Notes: generated by a model from the letters alone, not told the origin. A DNA stretch of 64,000 nucleotides from Roseburia sp. (GCA_023664685.1 JAMPFC010000003.1:20469-84468); one strand, 5' to 3'. Numbered from the stretch's first letter, positions 8,316-17,198 are shown. Program-made: numbers and translations.

Positions 8316-9752
8316 CTACCTGTCATATTCTCCCCGGATATCCTCCGCCGGCGGTGCCACCGGATAATTTCCGGAAAAGCATGCGTCACAATATCCCATG
8401 TCGCCTTCGATCAGTTCATGAAGCCTCTCGCCATCCAGATATCCAAGCGAATCTGCCCCGATCTTTTTACAAATCTCATCCACGGTATTATTGTGGGCGA
8501 TGAGCTGATCACAGCTTGGTACATCGGTGCCAAAATAACAGGGATACAAAAATGGCGGCGAACTGATCCTCACATGAACTTCGGTCGCTCCGGCAGTCTT
8601 TAACATACGCACGATGCGCTCGCTTGTCGTACCTCGCACGATCGAATCATCCACCATGACAACACGCTTGCCCCGGACAACTTCCTTGAGGACATTCAGC
8701 TTGATTTTCACACTGCTCTCACGTGCAGATTGTTTTGGCTTGATAAACGTACGCCCCACATAACTGTTTTTCATAAACGCTGTCCCGTACTCGATCCCAG
8801 ACTCTAGCGCAAATCCCATCGCTGCCACATTGCCTGATTCCGGCACTCCGACGACGATATCCGCCTCCGCCGGATGCATCTGGGCAAGGATTTTTCCCGC
8901 CATGATGCGGCTGTTGTAGACACTGACTCCGTCAAAATAACTGTCGGGTCTGGCAAAATAAATATATTCAAAAATACATTTGGCTGATTTTTCATTACAC
9001 AATGTCTCATCCGACTGAATCCCGTCCGCATCTAACATCACGATTTCCCCGGGCTTTACATCACGGACAAACTCTGCACCTACTGCATCAAGCGCACACG
9101 TCTCCGAAGCAAGGATAAAACTGTTATCCCTTTTCCCGATCACAAGCGGCCGGAACCCGTAAGGATCTCTCGCACCGATGAGCTTTCTGGGACTGGAGAT
9201 AATGATCGAATATGCCCCTTTCAACTTCATCATCGCATTCTTTACCGCCTCCTCGGCAGTCGGCGTCTTCAGGCGTTCTCTGGCGATCAGGTAGGCGATG
9301 ACCTCTGTATCGATCGTCGTCTGGAAAATTGCCCCGGTATACTCCATTTCCTCACGGAGTTTTGGCGCATTCACAAGGTTTCCGTTGTGAGCAAGCATCA
9401 GCGTCCCTTTTACATAATTCAATACCAGAGGCTGTATATTCTGGTTGTTGCTGGCGCCTGCGGTAGAATAGCGGACATGTCCCACACCGATGTTCCCCTT
9501 TAACTTCTCAAGGCCTTCTGCATCAAAAACCTCATTGACAAGTCCCATTCCTTTCTGCGCACACACTTTTCCCTTCGGGCCTTCCGTATCACTGACCGCG
9601 ATCCCGCAGCTCTCCTGCCCCCTGTGCTGCAACGCAAACAATCCGTAATAAATCGAAGATGCCACGTCTCCTCCATCCAAATCATACATTCCAAAAACTC
9701 CGCATTCCTCATGGAGTCCCTCATTAAAATGTTCAATCATTTCGGATTTCAT
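8316..9752 (-). CDS. purF: Amidophosphoribosyltransferase
   Basis: PurF makes 5-phosphoribosylamine from PRPP and glutamine, the first committed step of purine synthesis. The N-terminal nucleophile cysteine follows a propeptide (HEECGVFGMYD, Cys at about residue 17). The glutaminase core shows GLFALQHRGQESCGIAV and RYSTAG; the PRPP-binding site is VVMVDDSIVRGTTSERIV at about 350. Cysteines near the C-terminus (YCDACFSGNYP) fit the Bacillus-type Fe-S form. 478 aa is a normal length. ATG at 9752 has AAAGGA at 12 nt, rather far; ATG four codons in is possible. purC lies 23 nt upstream. Confidence 0.96.
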   Translation of the reverse strand: MKSEMIEHFNEGLHEECGVFGMYDLDGGDVASSIYYGLFALQHRGQESCGIAVSDTEGPKGKVCAQKGMGLVNEVFDAEGLEKLKGNIGVGHVRYSTAGASNNQNIQPLVLNYVKGTLMLAHNGNLVNAPKLREEMEYTGAIFQTTIDTEVIAYLIARERLKTPTAEEAVKNAMMKLKGAYSIIISSPRKLIGARDPYGFRPLVIGKRDNSFILASETCALDAVGAEFVRDVKPGEIVMLDADGIQSDETLCNEKSAKCIFEYIYFARPDSYFDGVSVYNSRIMAGKILAQMHPAEADIVVGVPESGNVAAMGFALESGIEYGTAFMKNSYVGRTFIKPKQSARESSVKIKLNVLKEVVRGKRVVMVDDSIVRGTTSERIVRMLKTAGATEVHVRISSPPFLYPCYFGTDVPSCDQLIAHNNTVDEICKKIGADSLGYLDGERLHELIEGDMGYCDACFSGNYPVAPPAEDIRGEYDR

Positions 9753-9775
9753 TCCGTATTTTTTCCTTTCTGAAA

Positions 9776-10489
9776 TTAATTCATTATCCCAATGCGCTTT
9801 GCAACTTCGTTATAAGCATCCTCCACACCGCCAAGATCTCTCCGAAAACGATCCTTGTCCAGTTTTTCTCTCGTATTGATATCCCAGAAGCGGCACGTAT
9901 CCGGTGAAATTTCATCTGCAAGGATGATCGTCCCGTCAGATGTCTTGCCAAATTCAATCTTAAAATCGATCAGCTCAATTCCGCACTCTTTGAAAAAACC
10001 GATCAGGAAATCATTTACCATAAAAGCATATTTTGTAATAACGTCGATGTCCTCCTGTGTAGCGATTCCGATCGCCTTTGCAAAATAGTCATTGATCAGC
10101 GGGTCTCCCAACGCATCGTCTTTATAACTAAATTCCAGAGTAGGACAAAGAAGCTTCTTTCCCTCTTCGATGCCGAGACGTTTTGAAAAACTTCCCGCTG
10201 CTGTATTGCGGATGATCACTTCAAGAGGGATGATCGACACCTTCTTTACCGCTGTCTCGCGGTCACTCAGCTCTTCTACAAAATGCGTCGGAACTCCTGC
10301 CTTTTCAAGCTTCTGGCATAAAAAATTCGTCATCCGGTTATTGATCACGCCCTTGCCGATGATCGTTCCCTTTTTCTCGCCATTAAAAGCAGTCGCATCA
10401 TCCTTATAATCGACAATATACACATCCTCCACATCCGTCATATATACCTTTTTTGCCTTTCCTTCATAGAGCATCTCTCTCTTTTCCAC
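9776..10489 (-). CDS. purC: Phosphoribosylaminoimidazole-succinocarboxamide synthase
   Basis: PurC joins CAIR and aspartate with ATP to give SAICAR in purine synthesis. The protein of 237 aa has the family [10 protein letters not shown] start, [13 protein letters not shown], the substrate-binding [17 protein letters not shown] and [15 protein letters not shown]. The start is GTG at 10489 with AAGGAGG at 8 nt. It precedes purF in the same direction, with the GH3-like gene 43 nt further upstream. Confidence 0.96.
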   Translation of the reverse strand: MEKREMLYEGKAKKVYMTDVEDVYIVDYKDDATAFNGEKKGTIIGKGVINNRMTNFLCQKLEKAGVPTHFVEELSDRETAVKKVSIIPLEVIIRNTAAGSFSKRLGIEEGKKLLCPTLEFSYKDDALGDPLINDYFAKAIGIATQEDIDVITKYAFMVNDFLIGFFKECGIELIDFKIEFGKTSDGTIILADEISPDTCRFWDINTREKLDKDRFRRDLGGVEDAYNEVAKRIGIMN

Positions 10490-10532
10490 TTCTTTATCCT
10501 CCTTATGTCGCTCTCGCGAAAATGTATTTACT

Positions 10533-11915
10533 TTATTTCTTTTTATTGTCTACCACATAAATCCCGCGCTGGAGCTTACTCTGCAAAATACGCAGCACCG
10601 CTTGGTTGATCCGCTTTTCATCAATCTCATTAAACATGACCGCCTGCCGCAAGGCAAAAAAGGCTTCGTCAATATCCGCCGGATCATAGATGACGTCTGC
10701 TCCGGACATAACCGCCTTGATGACTGCCTGCCGGACTGTGTACTGGCTCGTGATGACCGGCACATCCAATGGCTCTGTCATGATCATTCCCTCAAATCCC
10801 ATCTCTTTTCGGAGAAGATCCGACAATATCGTTCTGGAAAGTGATGCCGGCGTCTCTTTATCAATTTTAGACAAACAGACATGTCCAACCATGATAAAAT
10901 CCGTCCCCTCATCAATTCCGGCGGCAAATGGCTCAAAATTCACCCGCCGCAGCCTAGAAAGCCCGGTATCAATATGTGTCTCAACTAACTTATGATATTC
11001 AGCCACAGAAGCGATTCCGGGAAATGTTTTTAGAACCGTAGCGATACGCCCTACATGCATCCCCTTTACCATCGCACCGACTGCCTCACTGACTTTATCT
11101 TCCTCACTACTAAAACAACTTTCCGCATATACGGTCTCCTGATACGCTGCTAAAAAATCAGAAAGCGCTTTATTGTACTCCTGCAGCTTTTTTTGATAAG
11201 CATCTGCATGCTTTTTCTTTTTTTTCTTCGACAGCTTCTTTGCCGGCTTTTCGTACCGGGGCGGCTCGCCAACGACTGATACCGCACTCCCGCTCACCGC
11301 ATCCGCATCTACTGCCTTTGCATTCTCTGCCACGTCTGCCACAGGGGCAAGGTTCAGGTTGAAGCCGAGTTCCGAAAGTTCCTTTGCGATAACCTCTCCG
11401 GTATCCTCTAACTGCCCCTCCGACATATTCTTTCCCATCTCGGCAGGACTCGTATAACCCGTAGCAGTAATTTCATCATTATGTGCCGCGATCGAATTTT
11501 CTCCGCCGCCTTCCTCCTGCGTCCCAATATACATCGGGATATCCAGATATCCGGAAAGAGTACCCGTCATTTCCTTGAGCTGCTGTACTCCAGTAATATT
11601 CCGGTTTCCGATGATAATGCCGCCAAACCGGTATGTCTCGACCGCCGACCGGAGCTCATCCGTGATCCCGGTAACTGGCTCCTCACCCTCTGTCAGCTTA
11701 TCAATACTCACCACAAACATCTGTCCTATTTTTTCGTCCAGAGACATTTTTTTCAATATTCGTTCGGCTTCCCTAAATGCCTCACTCTGGCTCATCACAT
11801 TTGCTCCGCTGTCCGTCGCTGCATCCTGACCGTCTCCCTGACCCCCTCCGTCACGACAGCCTGTCAGATTCAGGCAAAGACAGACAACCATGAAAATGCA
11901 TGTAATCCGTTTCAT
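10533..11915 (-). CDS. GH3-like lipoprotein with degenerate active site
   Basis: A 460-aa secreted lipoprotein: the signal peptide ends in the lipobox LTGC (about residues 17-20). The rest follows the N-acetylglucosaminidase (NagZ) type of GH3: [30 protein letters not shown], and a C-terminal [10 protein letters not shown]. The active-site motifs are altered. The acid/base loop KHFPGHG reads KTFPGIA, the nucleophile motif reads MTEPLDV with Glu in place of Asp, and the substrate-binding QEGGR reads EEGGG. A Lys-rich insert ([11 protein letters not shown]) sits near the middle. It may be a non-catalytic binding or structural protein. The frame reaches 11996, but ATG at 11915 has AAGGAGA at 6 nt and starts the signal peptide. 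Confidence 0.82.
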   Translation of the reverse strand: MKRITCIFMVVCLCLNLTGCRDGGGQGDGQDAATDSGANVMSQSEAFREAERILKKMSLDEKIGQMFVVSIDKLTEGEEPVTGITDELRSAVETYRFGGIIIGNRNITGVQQLKEMTGTLSGYLDIPMYIGTQEEGGGENSIAAHNDEITATGYTSPAEMGKNMSEGQLEDTGEVIAKELSELGFNLNLAPVADVAENAKAVDADAVSGSAVSVVGEPPRYEKPAKKLSKKKKKKHADAYQKKLQEYNKALSDFLAAYQETVYAESCFSSEEDKVSEAVGAMVKGMHVGRIATVLKTFPGIASVAEYHKLVETHIDTGLSRLRRVNFEPFAAGIDEGTDFIMVGHVCLSKIDKETPASLSRTILSDLLRKEMGFEGMIMTEPLDVPVITSQYTVRQAVIKAVMSGADVIYDPADIDEAFFALRQAVMFNEIDEKRINQAVLRILQSKLQRGIYVVDNKKK

Positions 11916-11967
11916 ATATCTTCTCCTTAGTTCCGATCCGTGCCTGTCAAGCTTACTATCCGAATGT

Positions 11968-11996
11968 ATTATATCAAATAATGTTTCATTATACAA
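11968..11996 (-). promoter_or_regulatory. Promoter upstream of the GH3-like gene and pur genes
   Basis: Minus strand TTGTAT (11991-11996) and TATAAT (11968-11973) with a 17-bp spacer, 52 nt before the ATG. It could drive GH3-purC-purF together, as no terminator is seen between them. Confidence 0.7.
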
Positions 11997-12110
11997 ATAA
12001 ATATTTCACAAAAATACAGGAAACATTCACTTTTTTTTATGATATTTGTAAACAGGCCAAGCTGTCACACATATGATATCAATGTAAATAATTTTAGGAG
12101 GAACCTGATT

Positions 12111-12341
12111 ATGAGCGATTTATCAGCAACAAACTGCGGCAACAGCGGATGCTCCTGCAACGACGGAAATAGTGGCTGCTCATGGATCATCATCATCCTG
12201 CTTCTGTGCAGCTGCGGCGGAAATGGCGGCTGGGGTGGATTCGGCGGCGGCGACTGCAGCTGTATCATCTGGATCTTACTGCTTATGTGCCTTTGTGGCG
12301 GAAACGGCGGCTGGGGCGGATGCGGCAATAACTTCTGCTAA
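12111..12341 (+). CDS. Tiny Cys/Gly-rich protein with an internal duplication
   Basis: A 76-aa plus-strand protein with two similar halves. Each half has a short Cys motif, a hydrophobic stretch (WIIIILLLC, then IIWILLLMC) and CGGNGGWGG followed by Gly/Asn. Eleven residues are Cys. Similar small proteins in clostridia are sometimes labelled chorion-like, but no function is known to me. ATG at 12111 has AGGAGG at 9 nt. The hydrophobic segments are only about 9 residues, so they are short for transmembrane helices. It has its own strong terminator downstream. Confidence 0.75.
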   Translation: MSDLSATNCGNSGCSCNDGNSGCSWIIIILLLCSCGGNGGWGGFGGGDCSCIIWILLLMCLCGGNGGWGGCGNNFC

Positions 12342-12360
12342 TTTTTCTATCCCCAAAAAG

Positions 12361-12396
12361 GGTGTCGGGATTTCCTCCCGGCACCTTCTTTTTTCT
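12361..12396 (+). terminator. Rho-independent terminator of the Cys/Gly-rich gene
   Basis: 10-bp stem ggtgtcggga / tcccggcacc with one G-U pair and a 5-nt loop, followed by ttcttttttctt. Confidence 0.88.
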
Positions 12397-12413
12397 TATC
12401 AAAAGCCTTCTAC

Positions 12414-12560
12414 TCAGCGATAGCTTTGATCCCAGTCGGATTTCTTCCGCTCTTCTCCGGACTCTTCCCCGCTTTTCTCCATGCACTCACAACAGTCAAG
12501 ATCGATCTCATACACTGTCGTCTCATCCACGATAACCTTTGTTCTCTCCTTTTCTTTCAT
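12414..12560 (-). CDS. Small acidic protein, 48 aa
   Basis: ATG at 12560 preceded by GGAGG at 6 nt opens a 48-codon frame ending in TGA at 12414. The product begins MKEKERTKVIVDETTVYEID and continues with LDCCECM and a charged Glu/Lys/Ser tail. It lies between the aroC 3' end and the terminator of the convergent gene. The good ribosome site and normal codon use support a real gene. The CCxC cluster could bind metal; the function is unknown. Confidence 0.6.
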   Translation of the reverse strand: MKEKERTKVIVDETTVYEIDLDCCECMEKSGEESGEERKKSDWDQSYR

Positions 12561-12636
12561 GTTCAGCCTCCATGATTTTGTCTCTCTTTACATTTATTTT
12601 ATGATTTGGGAGAAATTCGGTTAGCGCAAAAGAAAT

Positions 12637-13746
12637 TTAGTCCGCTTGCCCATAAAACCGACGGATCGCATCCATTTTGGAAGTCATATTGATAAACATT
12701 TTATCCACGACAGCCAGTGCTGCCATTGATTCCACGACTACAACCGCCCTCGGCACGATGACCGGGTCATGGCGTCCCTTGATCTGTACGCGGATCTCCT
12801 CTCCAGACTGGTTTACGGTATCCTGTTCCGTAAAGATGGACGGCGTCGGCTTAAACGCTGCCCGCAAAATAACCGGGCTTCCATCACTGATCCCTCCAAG
12901 TATGCCGCCCGCATGGTTTGTCTTTTTCACGGTCTCCCCGGATTTTCCGGCGCAGAATGAATCATTATTCTTAGAACCGCTCACCTGTGCTGTGCGGAGG
13001 CCATCTCCAATCTCTACTGCCTTGACCGCCCCGATCGACATAACCGCCTCACAGAGCGCCGCATCCAATTTTCCAAATACCGGCTCTCCGATCCCTGCCG
13101 GCATTCCCGTGATCACACACTCGATCATTCCCCCCGCCGAGTCATGATTTTTCATCTGCCGGTCGAGAAAATCCTCTGCCTTTTCTGACGCCTCCAGATC
13201 CGGCATCCGCAGAGGACTCTTTTCGATATTCTCTCTGGATGCTTTTTCGGGGTCGATCCCGACCGGGCCAATGGAGCTTACATAAGTACAAAAGCGGATT
13301 CCAAGTTCATTCAGTATCTTCACTGCAACTGCCCCCGCAGCCACCCTTCCGATCGTCTCCCTTCCCGACGATCTTCCGCCGCCCCGGTAATCCCGGAAAC
13401 CATATTTTTTATCAAACGTATAATCGGCATGTCCCGGCCGGTAGTACGAGGCGATCTCCGAATAATCCTTTGACTTCTGGGATGTATTTGCCACCATCAT
13501 GGAAATTGGCGTCCCGGTTGTTTTTCCCTCAAAAACACCGGAAAGGATTTCCACCCGGTCTCCCTCTTTCCTCGGTGTGGAGTATTTTGTCTCTCCCGGT
13601 TTTCTCCGGTCAAGAAAACATTGTATGTCCTCCTCACAGAGAGACAGGCCCGCCGGACACCCGTCCACAACCACGCCAAGCCCCTTTCCGTGGGATTCCC
13701 CCCATGTAGACACCGCAAATATATCACCATAAATCGAACCAGCCAT
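12637..13746 (-). CDS. aroC: Chorismate synthase
   Basis: AroC converts EPSP to chorismate with reduced FMN as cofactor, the last step of the shikimate pathway. Family signatures are GESHGKGLGVVVDGCPAG at the N-terminus, RPGHADYTFDKKYG, FRDYRGGGRSSGRETIGRVA and the C-terminal KGRHDPVIVPRAVVVVE. The 369-aa length is normal. ATG at 13746 has GGAGGT at about 9 nt. The gene is transcribed away from the chemotaxis genes, with its own promoter at 13819-13847. Confidence 0.96.
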   Translation of the reverse strand: MAGSIYGDIFAVSTWGESHGKGLGVVVDGCPAGLSLCEEDIQCFLDRRKPGETKYSTPRKEGDRVEILSGVFEGKTTGTPISMMVANTSQKSKDYSEIASYYRPGHADYTFDKKYGFRDYRGGGRSSGRETIGRVAAGAVAVKILNELGIRFCTYVSSIGPVGIDPEKASRENIEKSPLRMPDLEASEKAEDFLDRQMKNHDSAGGMIECVITGMPAGIGEPVFGKLDAALCEAVMSIGAVKAVEIGDGLRTAQVSGSKNNDSFCAGKSGETVKKTNHAGGILGGISDGSPVILRAAFKPTPSIFTEQDTVNQSGEEIRVQIKGRHDPVIVPRAVVVVESMAALAVVDKMFINMTSKMDAIRRFYGQAD

Positions 13747-13818
13747 CAGAACTTACCTCCATTAAAAATCAAATTTTATGCGATTCCCTGAAAATTTTGT
13801 TTCTTTTTTTCTTATTCT

Positions 13819-13847
13819 ATAGTATAATAAATTCAGGATTTTTACAA
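13819..13847 (-). promoter_or_regulatory. Promoter of aroC
   Basis: Minus strand TTGTAA (13842-13847), 17-bp spacer, TACTAT (13819-13824), about 72 nt before the aroC ATG. Confidence 0.6.
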
Positions 13848-13862
13848 TGTAAAATTGACGCG

Positions 13863-13891
13863 GGAGGTCAAAAAGCCGCCGGAGGTCAAAA
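13863..13891. repeat. Direct repeat in the aroC / cheX divergent region
   Basis: ggaggtcaaaa occurs twice, at 13863-13873 and 13881-13891, 18 bp apart start to start. It lies upstream of the cheX-like promoter and may be a regulator site. Confidence 0.5.
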
Positions 13892-13912
13892 TTACGGACA
13901 GGGATATGGATA

Positions 13913-13942
13913 TTGTAAAATCAGAAGATAGCGTTTTATAAT
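13913..13942 (+). promoter_or_regulatory. Promoter of the cheX-like and cheY genes
   Basis: ttgtaa (13913-13918), 18-bp spacer, tataat (13937-13942). The -10 is perfect, but it leaves a 5' UTR of only about 13 nt before ATG 13963, so a further upstream start may also be used. Confidence 0.55.
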
Positions 13943-13962
13943 AAGAAAGGAGAACTTATTTT

Positions 13963-14829
13963 ATGTTTAGTCAGTTTTTTGGAAATTATCTTTTAGATAG
14001 AAAAAAGATTACCAAAGACCAATTTACCTCCTGCATGGAATACATGCGGGCAAACAGGGTCAAACTCGGCCTCATCGCAGAATCGGAGGGACTTCTCTCG
14101 CGCTCACAGGCAGATGAGTTGAACCAGCTTCAGATGAAAAGCGACAAACGTTTCGGCGATCTGGCTATTGAAAAAGGATATCTTACGGATGCCGATATTT
14201 CGCATCTGCTCAAGCTGCAGGGAAATCCTTATCTGATCTTTGTTCAGGCGTTGGAGGAAAACAAGATCATGGAACGAGAGGAGATCACAGCTCTTGTTGC
14301 CGAATTTAAAAAAGACGAAGAACTTACCAATACTGCACTGGAAGCGATCAAATATGGAGATTTCGACCGCCTGCTTCCGGCATTTGTTCAGGACACCAGT
14401 GTTTCCTGCCTTTCCTTTATGGCGCTTGCCCTGAGAAATGTCGTGCGTTTTGTCAGTTCCTACGTGCGTATTGAACGGTCACAGCGGATTACAGAATATT
14501 CCGCCAAATACATCGCTTGGCAGAAAACGGTCGGTGATTATGATGGATTTCTTGGATTTGCCAGTGATGACGATGCGATCCTCACGGTCGCTGACGGATA
14601 TGCCGGCGAATACTTTGCTTCCCCTGATGAGGACGCACTGGACGCTGTGTGCGAGTTTGCAAACTGCATCAATGGCCTTCATGCTTCGGATTTAAGTTAC
14701 AAAGATATCTCGATCGATATGCTTCCGCCTGAATTTATGTTTGACGGAACCATTACCGATCCAGAAAGCTTTTATCTTCTTCCGCTACATATAAATGGAA
14801 AAAAAGTAGATATGATCATAAAAAAATAA
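13963..14829 (+). CDS. CheX-like phosphatase with N-terminal MshEN-like repeats
   Basis: A 288-aa protein. Residues about 10-60 and 60-90 form two tandem copies of a KLG..AE.EGLL....ADELN.LQ / RFGDLAIEKGYL....ISHLL.LQ pattern. This is the layout of MshEN (type II secretion ATPase N-terminal) domains, some of which bind cyclic-di-GMP. The C-terminal half is CheX/CheC-like: the ExxN phosphatase motif is visible as EFANCING with Glu231 and Asn234. It is followed 22 nt later by a CheY, so dephosphorylation of that CheY is the natural role. Start ATG has AAGGAG at about 10 nt. Ligand binding by the N-terminus is only inferred. Confidence 0.75.
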   Translation: MFSQFFGNYLLDRKKITKDQFTSCMEYMRANRVKLGLIAESEGLLSRSQADELNQLQMKSDKRFGDLAIEKGYLTDADISHLLKLQGNPYLIFVQALEENKIMEREEITALVAEFKKDEELTNTALEAIKYGDFDRLLPAFVQDTSVSCLSFMALALRNVVRFVSSYVRIERSQRITEYSAKYIAWQKTVGDYDGFLGFASDDDAILTVADGYAGEYFASPDEDALDAVCEFANCINGLHASDLSYKDISIDMLPPEFMFDGTITDPESFYLLPLHINGKKVDMIIKK

Positions 14830-14851
14830 ATATTTGAAGGGGGTTGTTTGA

Positions 14852-15208
14852 ATGGCAACAGTATTAATCGTGGATGACTCAAGAACATCCCGCAGGATAT
14901 TGAAAAATATTCTTACAGAAAATGGGTATAAAATCATTGGTGAGGCTTCGGACGGACAGATCGGATATGAAAAATATATCGAATTAAAACCGGATCTTGT
15001 TACTCTTGATATTACGATGCCGGTTCTTGATGGACTTGGCGCTCTTGAAAAGATCATGCAGCTCAACAGTGAGGCAAAGGTCATTATGGTGACAGCGGCT
15101 GGACAAAAATCAAAAATGGTAGAGGCAATCAAACTGGGAGCATCTGAATTTATCCAGAAACCATTTGAACCCGAGCAGATTTTAGCGATCATAAAGACGG
15201 TGGCTTAA
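14852..15208 (+). CDS. cheY: CheY-like response regulator
   Basis: A 118-aa stand-alone receiver domain. It has the acidic pair at residues 8-9 (IVDDSRTSR), the phosphoacceptor in LVTLDITMPVLDG (Asp near 53), the Thr/Ser switch in VMVTAAG and the Lys in FIQKPFEP. It has no output domain, as in chemotaxis CheY, which binds the flagellar switch. SD GGGGG lies about 9 nt before the ATG. It forms a two-gene unit with the CheX-like gene and ends at the large hairpin at 15211-15362. Confidence 0.92.
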   Translation: MATVLIVDDSRTSRRILKNILTENGYKIIGEASDGQIGYEKYIELKPDLVTLDITMPVLDGLGALEKIMQLNSEAKVIMVTAAGQKSKMVEAIKLGASEFIQKPFEPEQILAIIKTVA

Positions 15209-15210
15209 AT

Positions 15211-15362
15211 ACAGAAATTAGCACAGACATTAGTACAGAAACTCAGAAAGATAACAGATGACTAACGGAAAGCGTTTAAAACAAGGGCAAGCAAGCTTAC
15301 CAAAAGTTTTAAACGCTTTCGTTAGTCGTTTCTGTTAGTCGTTTCTGTTGGTCATTTCTGTT
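15211..15362. repeat. Long imperfect inverted repeat between convergent genes
   Basis: The core arms are 15260-15282 and 15306-15327 (gactaacg..aaagcgtttaaaac pairing over 22 bp with a single bulged g), around a 23-nt loop. The right side continues with three tandem 13-bp units (gttagtcgtttct at 15321, 15334; gttggtcatttct at 15347). The left side carries looser complementary units (acagaaattagc, acattagtacagaaac), so the whole can fold into one hairpin of about 150 nt. It probably ends transcription of cheY (plus) and the ABC gene (minus). Confidence 0.75.
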
Positions 15363-15365
15363 TAC

Positions 15366-17198
15366 TTACTGATAGTACTGCGCCTGTGCATTCCACATCT
15401 CACGGTACAGTCCATCTTCCTCCGCCAAAAGCTTTTCATGGCTTCCCTGCTGAACAATATTTCCCTGATCAAATACAATGATCTGGTCGCAGAAGCGGCA
15501 GCTCGACATCCGGTGGGAGATATAGAGCGCTGTCTTTTCCTCTACCAGTTCATCAAAGCTCTGATAGATTTCATATTCCGATACCGGATCGAGCGCTGAC
15601 GTCGGCTCATCCAGTATAACAAGCGGGGAGTCTTTATAAATCGCCCGGGCAATCGCGATCTTTTGCGCCTCACCGCCGGATACCTCCATGCCATCCTCTT
15701 CCAGCTTATAAAGATTCGTCCGGATATCTTTTTCTAATGTGCCAAGACGTTTTGAAAAACCGGCTTTCTTAAGACAATCCCGTATGCGTGCCTCGTCAAA
15801 TTCTTTCGATACTGCCACATTCTCTGCAATGGAAAATGGGAACAGCTTAAAATCCTGAAACACCACGGAAAACAGGCTGATATACTCACTATAATCATAG
15901 TAGCGTATGTCGATCCCATTGAGCAGGATTTCCCCCTCTGTCGGATCATATAACCGGCAAAGCAGTTTGATAAACGTAGTCTTTCCTGCCCCATTTGGCC
16001 CTACGATCGCCATTTTCCCGCCAATCTTCAATTTCATCCAAATATGCTCCAGAACCGGCTTTTGACTGTTCGGATAGGAAAAGGATACGTTCCGGAACTC
16101 AAATTCATATTCGTTGTCGTCCCGCTTCTCAATCGGCAGCGTTCCGTCATATTTGGTATTTTCAATCTCCATAAACTCCACAAGATAGGACAGATATCTG
16201 GCACGGACTGAAATTCCTGCATAAATATTCGCAATCTGACCAAGTGCTGAACTAAATTTCGTAAATGCACTGACATACCGGGTCACGTTTCCGACACTTA
16301 CCATCCCAAAGACAGCTTTAGCACCCACGTAGATATAACTGGCTATTGCAAACAAGCTTCCAGACCACTTGCTAAGCAGTAAATACTTGATGCCCTTCCT
16401 CCAAAATTTCCACATAACGTTCAAAACTTTCATGTTATCTTCATAAAAGCCTTTTGTGATCGTCTTCCCAAGCCGATACATACGGATATCCTTTCCTTTT
16501 GCATATTCATACATAAAGGACAGATAATATCCAAAACGGCGGTTTCCCTCTACATTTAATTCAAATCTCTCATTTTCCAACCTTCCCATGCTCTTACTGC
16601 TCCAAAAAGAGACGCAAAACTGTATCACAAGAATGACTGCAATAAAAATACTGCTCCACGGGGAATTTAGCATACGGTATAGCATTCCATCCTGTCCTGA
16701 TCCCTGCACCGGAAAAAACAAAGGCACAAATAGAATTACCGTATAGATGATATCAACGATGATTCCGAGCATATTTGTGATCCAGTCACAAAATGCCCCG
16801 ATATCTCCACCGCTGTACATGCCCTCCCTCGCCTTATTGATGCACTCTAATGTCTCCTTCTTTTCCAAAAGCTCATAATCCAGTGTAAGAGCTTTTTCGG
16901 ATATCATCTTCTGCACCTTATCTCCCATCGTATACTTCCGTATGTTCGTGAACTTATCCAGTCCCCAGCCTATTACGTTCAAACTGCAGTTTAGGGAGAT
17001 CATCCAGATCACGTACCGGAAAACCACATCAAAATCCTGACCGCCAAGCATCGCATCAATGATCATACTGCTAAATACGATATTCACGTACGGAACAGAC
17101 GTAAGGACCAACTTTTGTATGACTAATACCGGCAGATATTCCGGGCAAAGACGATATACTAATTTTAGCACGGCTCCGATTGCTTTTCTATTTTTCAT
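15366..17198 (-). CDS. ABC exporter, TMD-NBD fused (downstream partner)
   Basis: A 610-aa half-exporter with hydrophobic helices in the first about 330 residues and a nucleotide-binding domain after. The NBD shows Walker A GPNGAGKTT, signature VSGGEAQKIAIARA, Walker B LVILDEPTSALDP and the switch His in ISHRMSS, so it should hydrolyse ATP. ATG overlaps the upstream exporter's stop by 4 nt. With its partner it probably forms a heterodimer. The neighbouring LytTR sensor/regulator pair suggests peptide or antimicrobial export, but no precursor peptide gene is seen. Confidence 0.85.
   Translation of the reverse strand: MKNRKAIGAVLKLVYRLCPEYLPVLVIQKLVLTSVPYVNIVFSSMIIDAMLGGQDFDVVFRYVIWMISLNCSLNVIGWGLDKFTNIRKYTMGDKVQKMISEKALTLDYELLEKKETLECINKAREGMYSGGDIGAFCDWITNMLGIIVDIIYTVILFVPLFFPVQGSGQDGMLYRMLNSPWSSIFIAVILVIQFCVSFWSSKSMGRLENERFELNVEGNRRFGYYLSFMYEYAKGKDIRMYRLGKTITKGFYEDNMKVLNVMWKFWRKGIKYLLLSKWSGSLFAIASYIYVGAKAVFGMVSVGNVTRYVSAFTKFSSALGQIANIYAGISVRARYLSYLVEFMEIENTKYDGTLPIEKRDDNEYEFEFRNVSFSYPNSQKPVLEHIWMKLKIGGKMAIVGPNGAGKTTFIKLLCRLYDPTEGEILLNGIDIRYYDYSEYISLFSVVFQDFKLFPFSIAENVAVSKEFDEARIRDCLKKAGFSKRLGTLEKDIRTNLYKLEEDGMEVSGGEAQKIAIARAIYKDSPLVILDEPTSALDPVSEYEIYQSFDELVEEKTALYISHRMSSCRFCDQIIVFDQGNIVQQGSHEKLLAEEDGLYREMWNAQAQYYQ

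Noticed and set aside
12065-12328. Pro/Gln-rich minus-strand frame over the Cys/Gly mini-protein
   Set aside because: It is the complement of the Gly-rich codons; the plus-strand frame has the RBS and terminator.
15321-15359. Tandem 13-bp repeats as a CRISPR array
   Set aside because: Units are directly adjacent without spacers and no cas genes are present.
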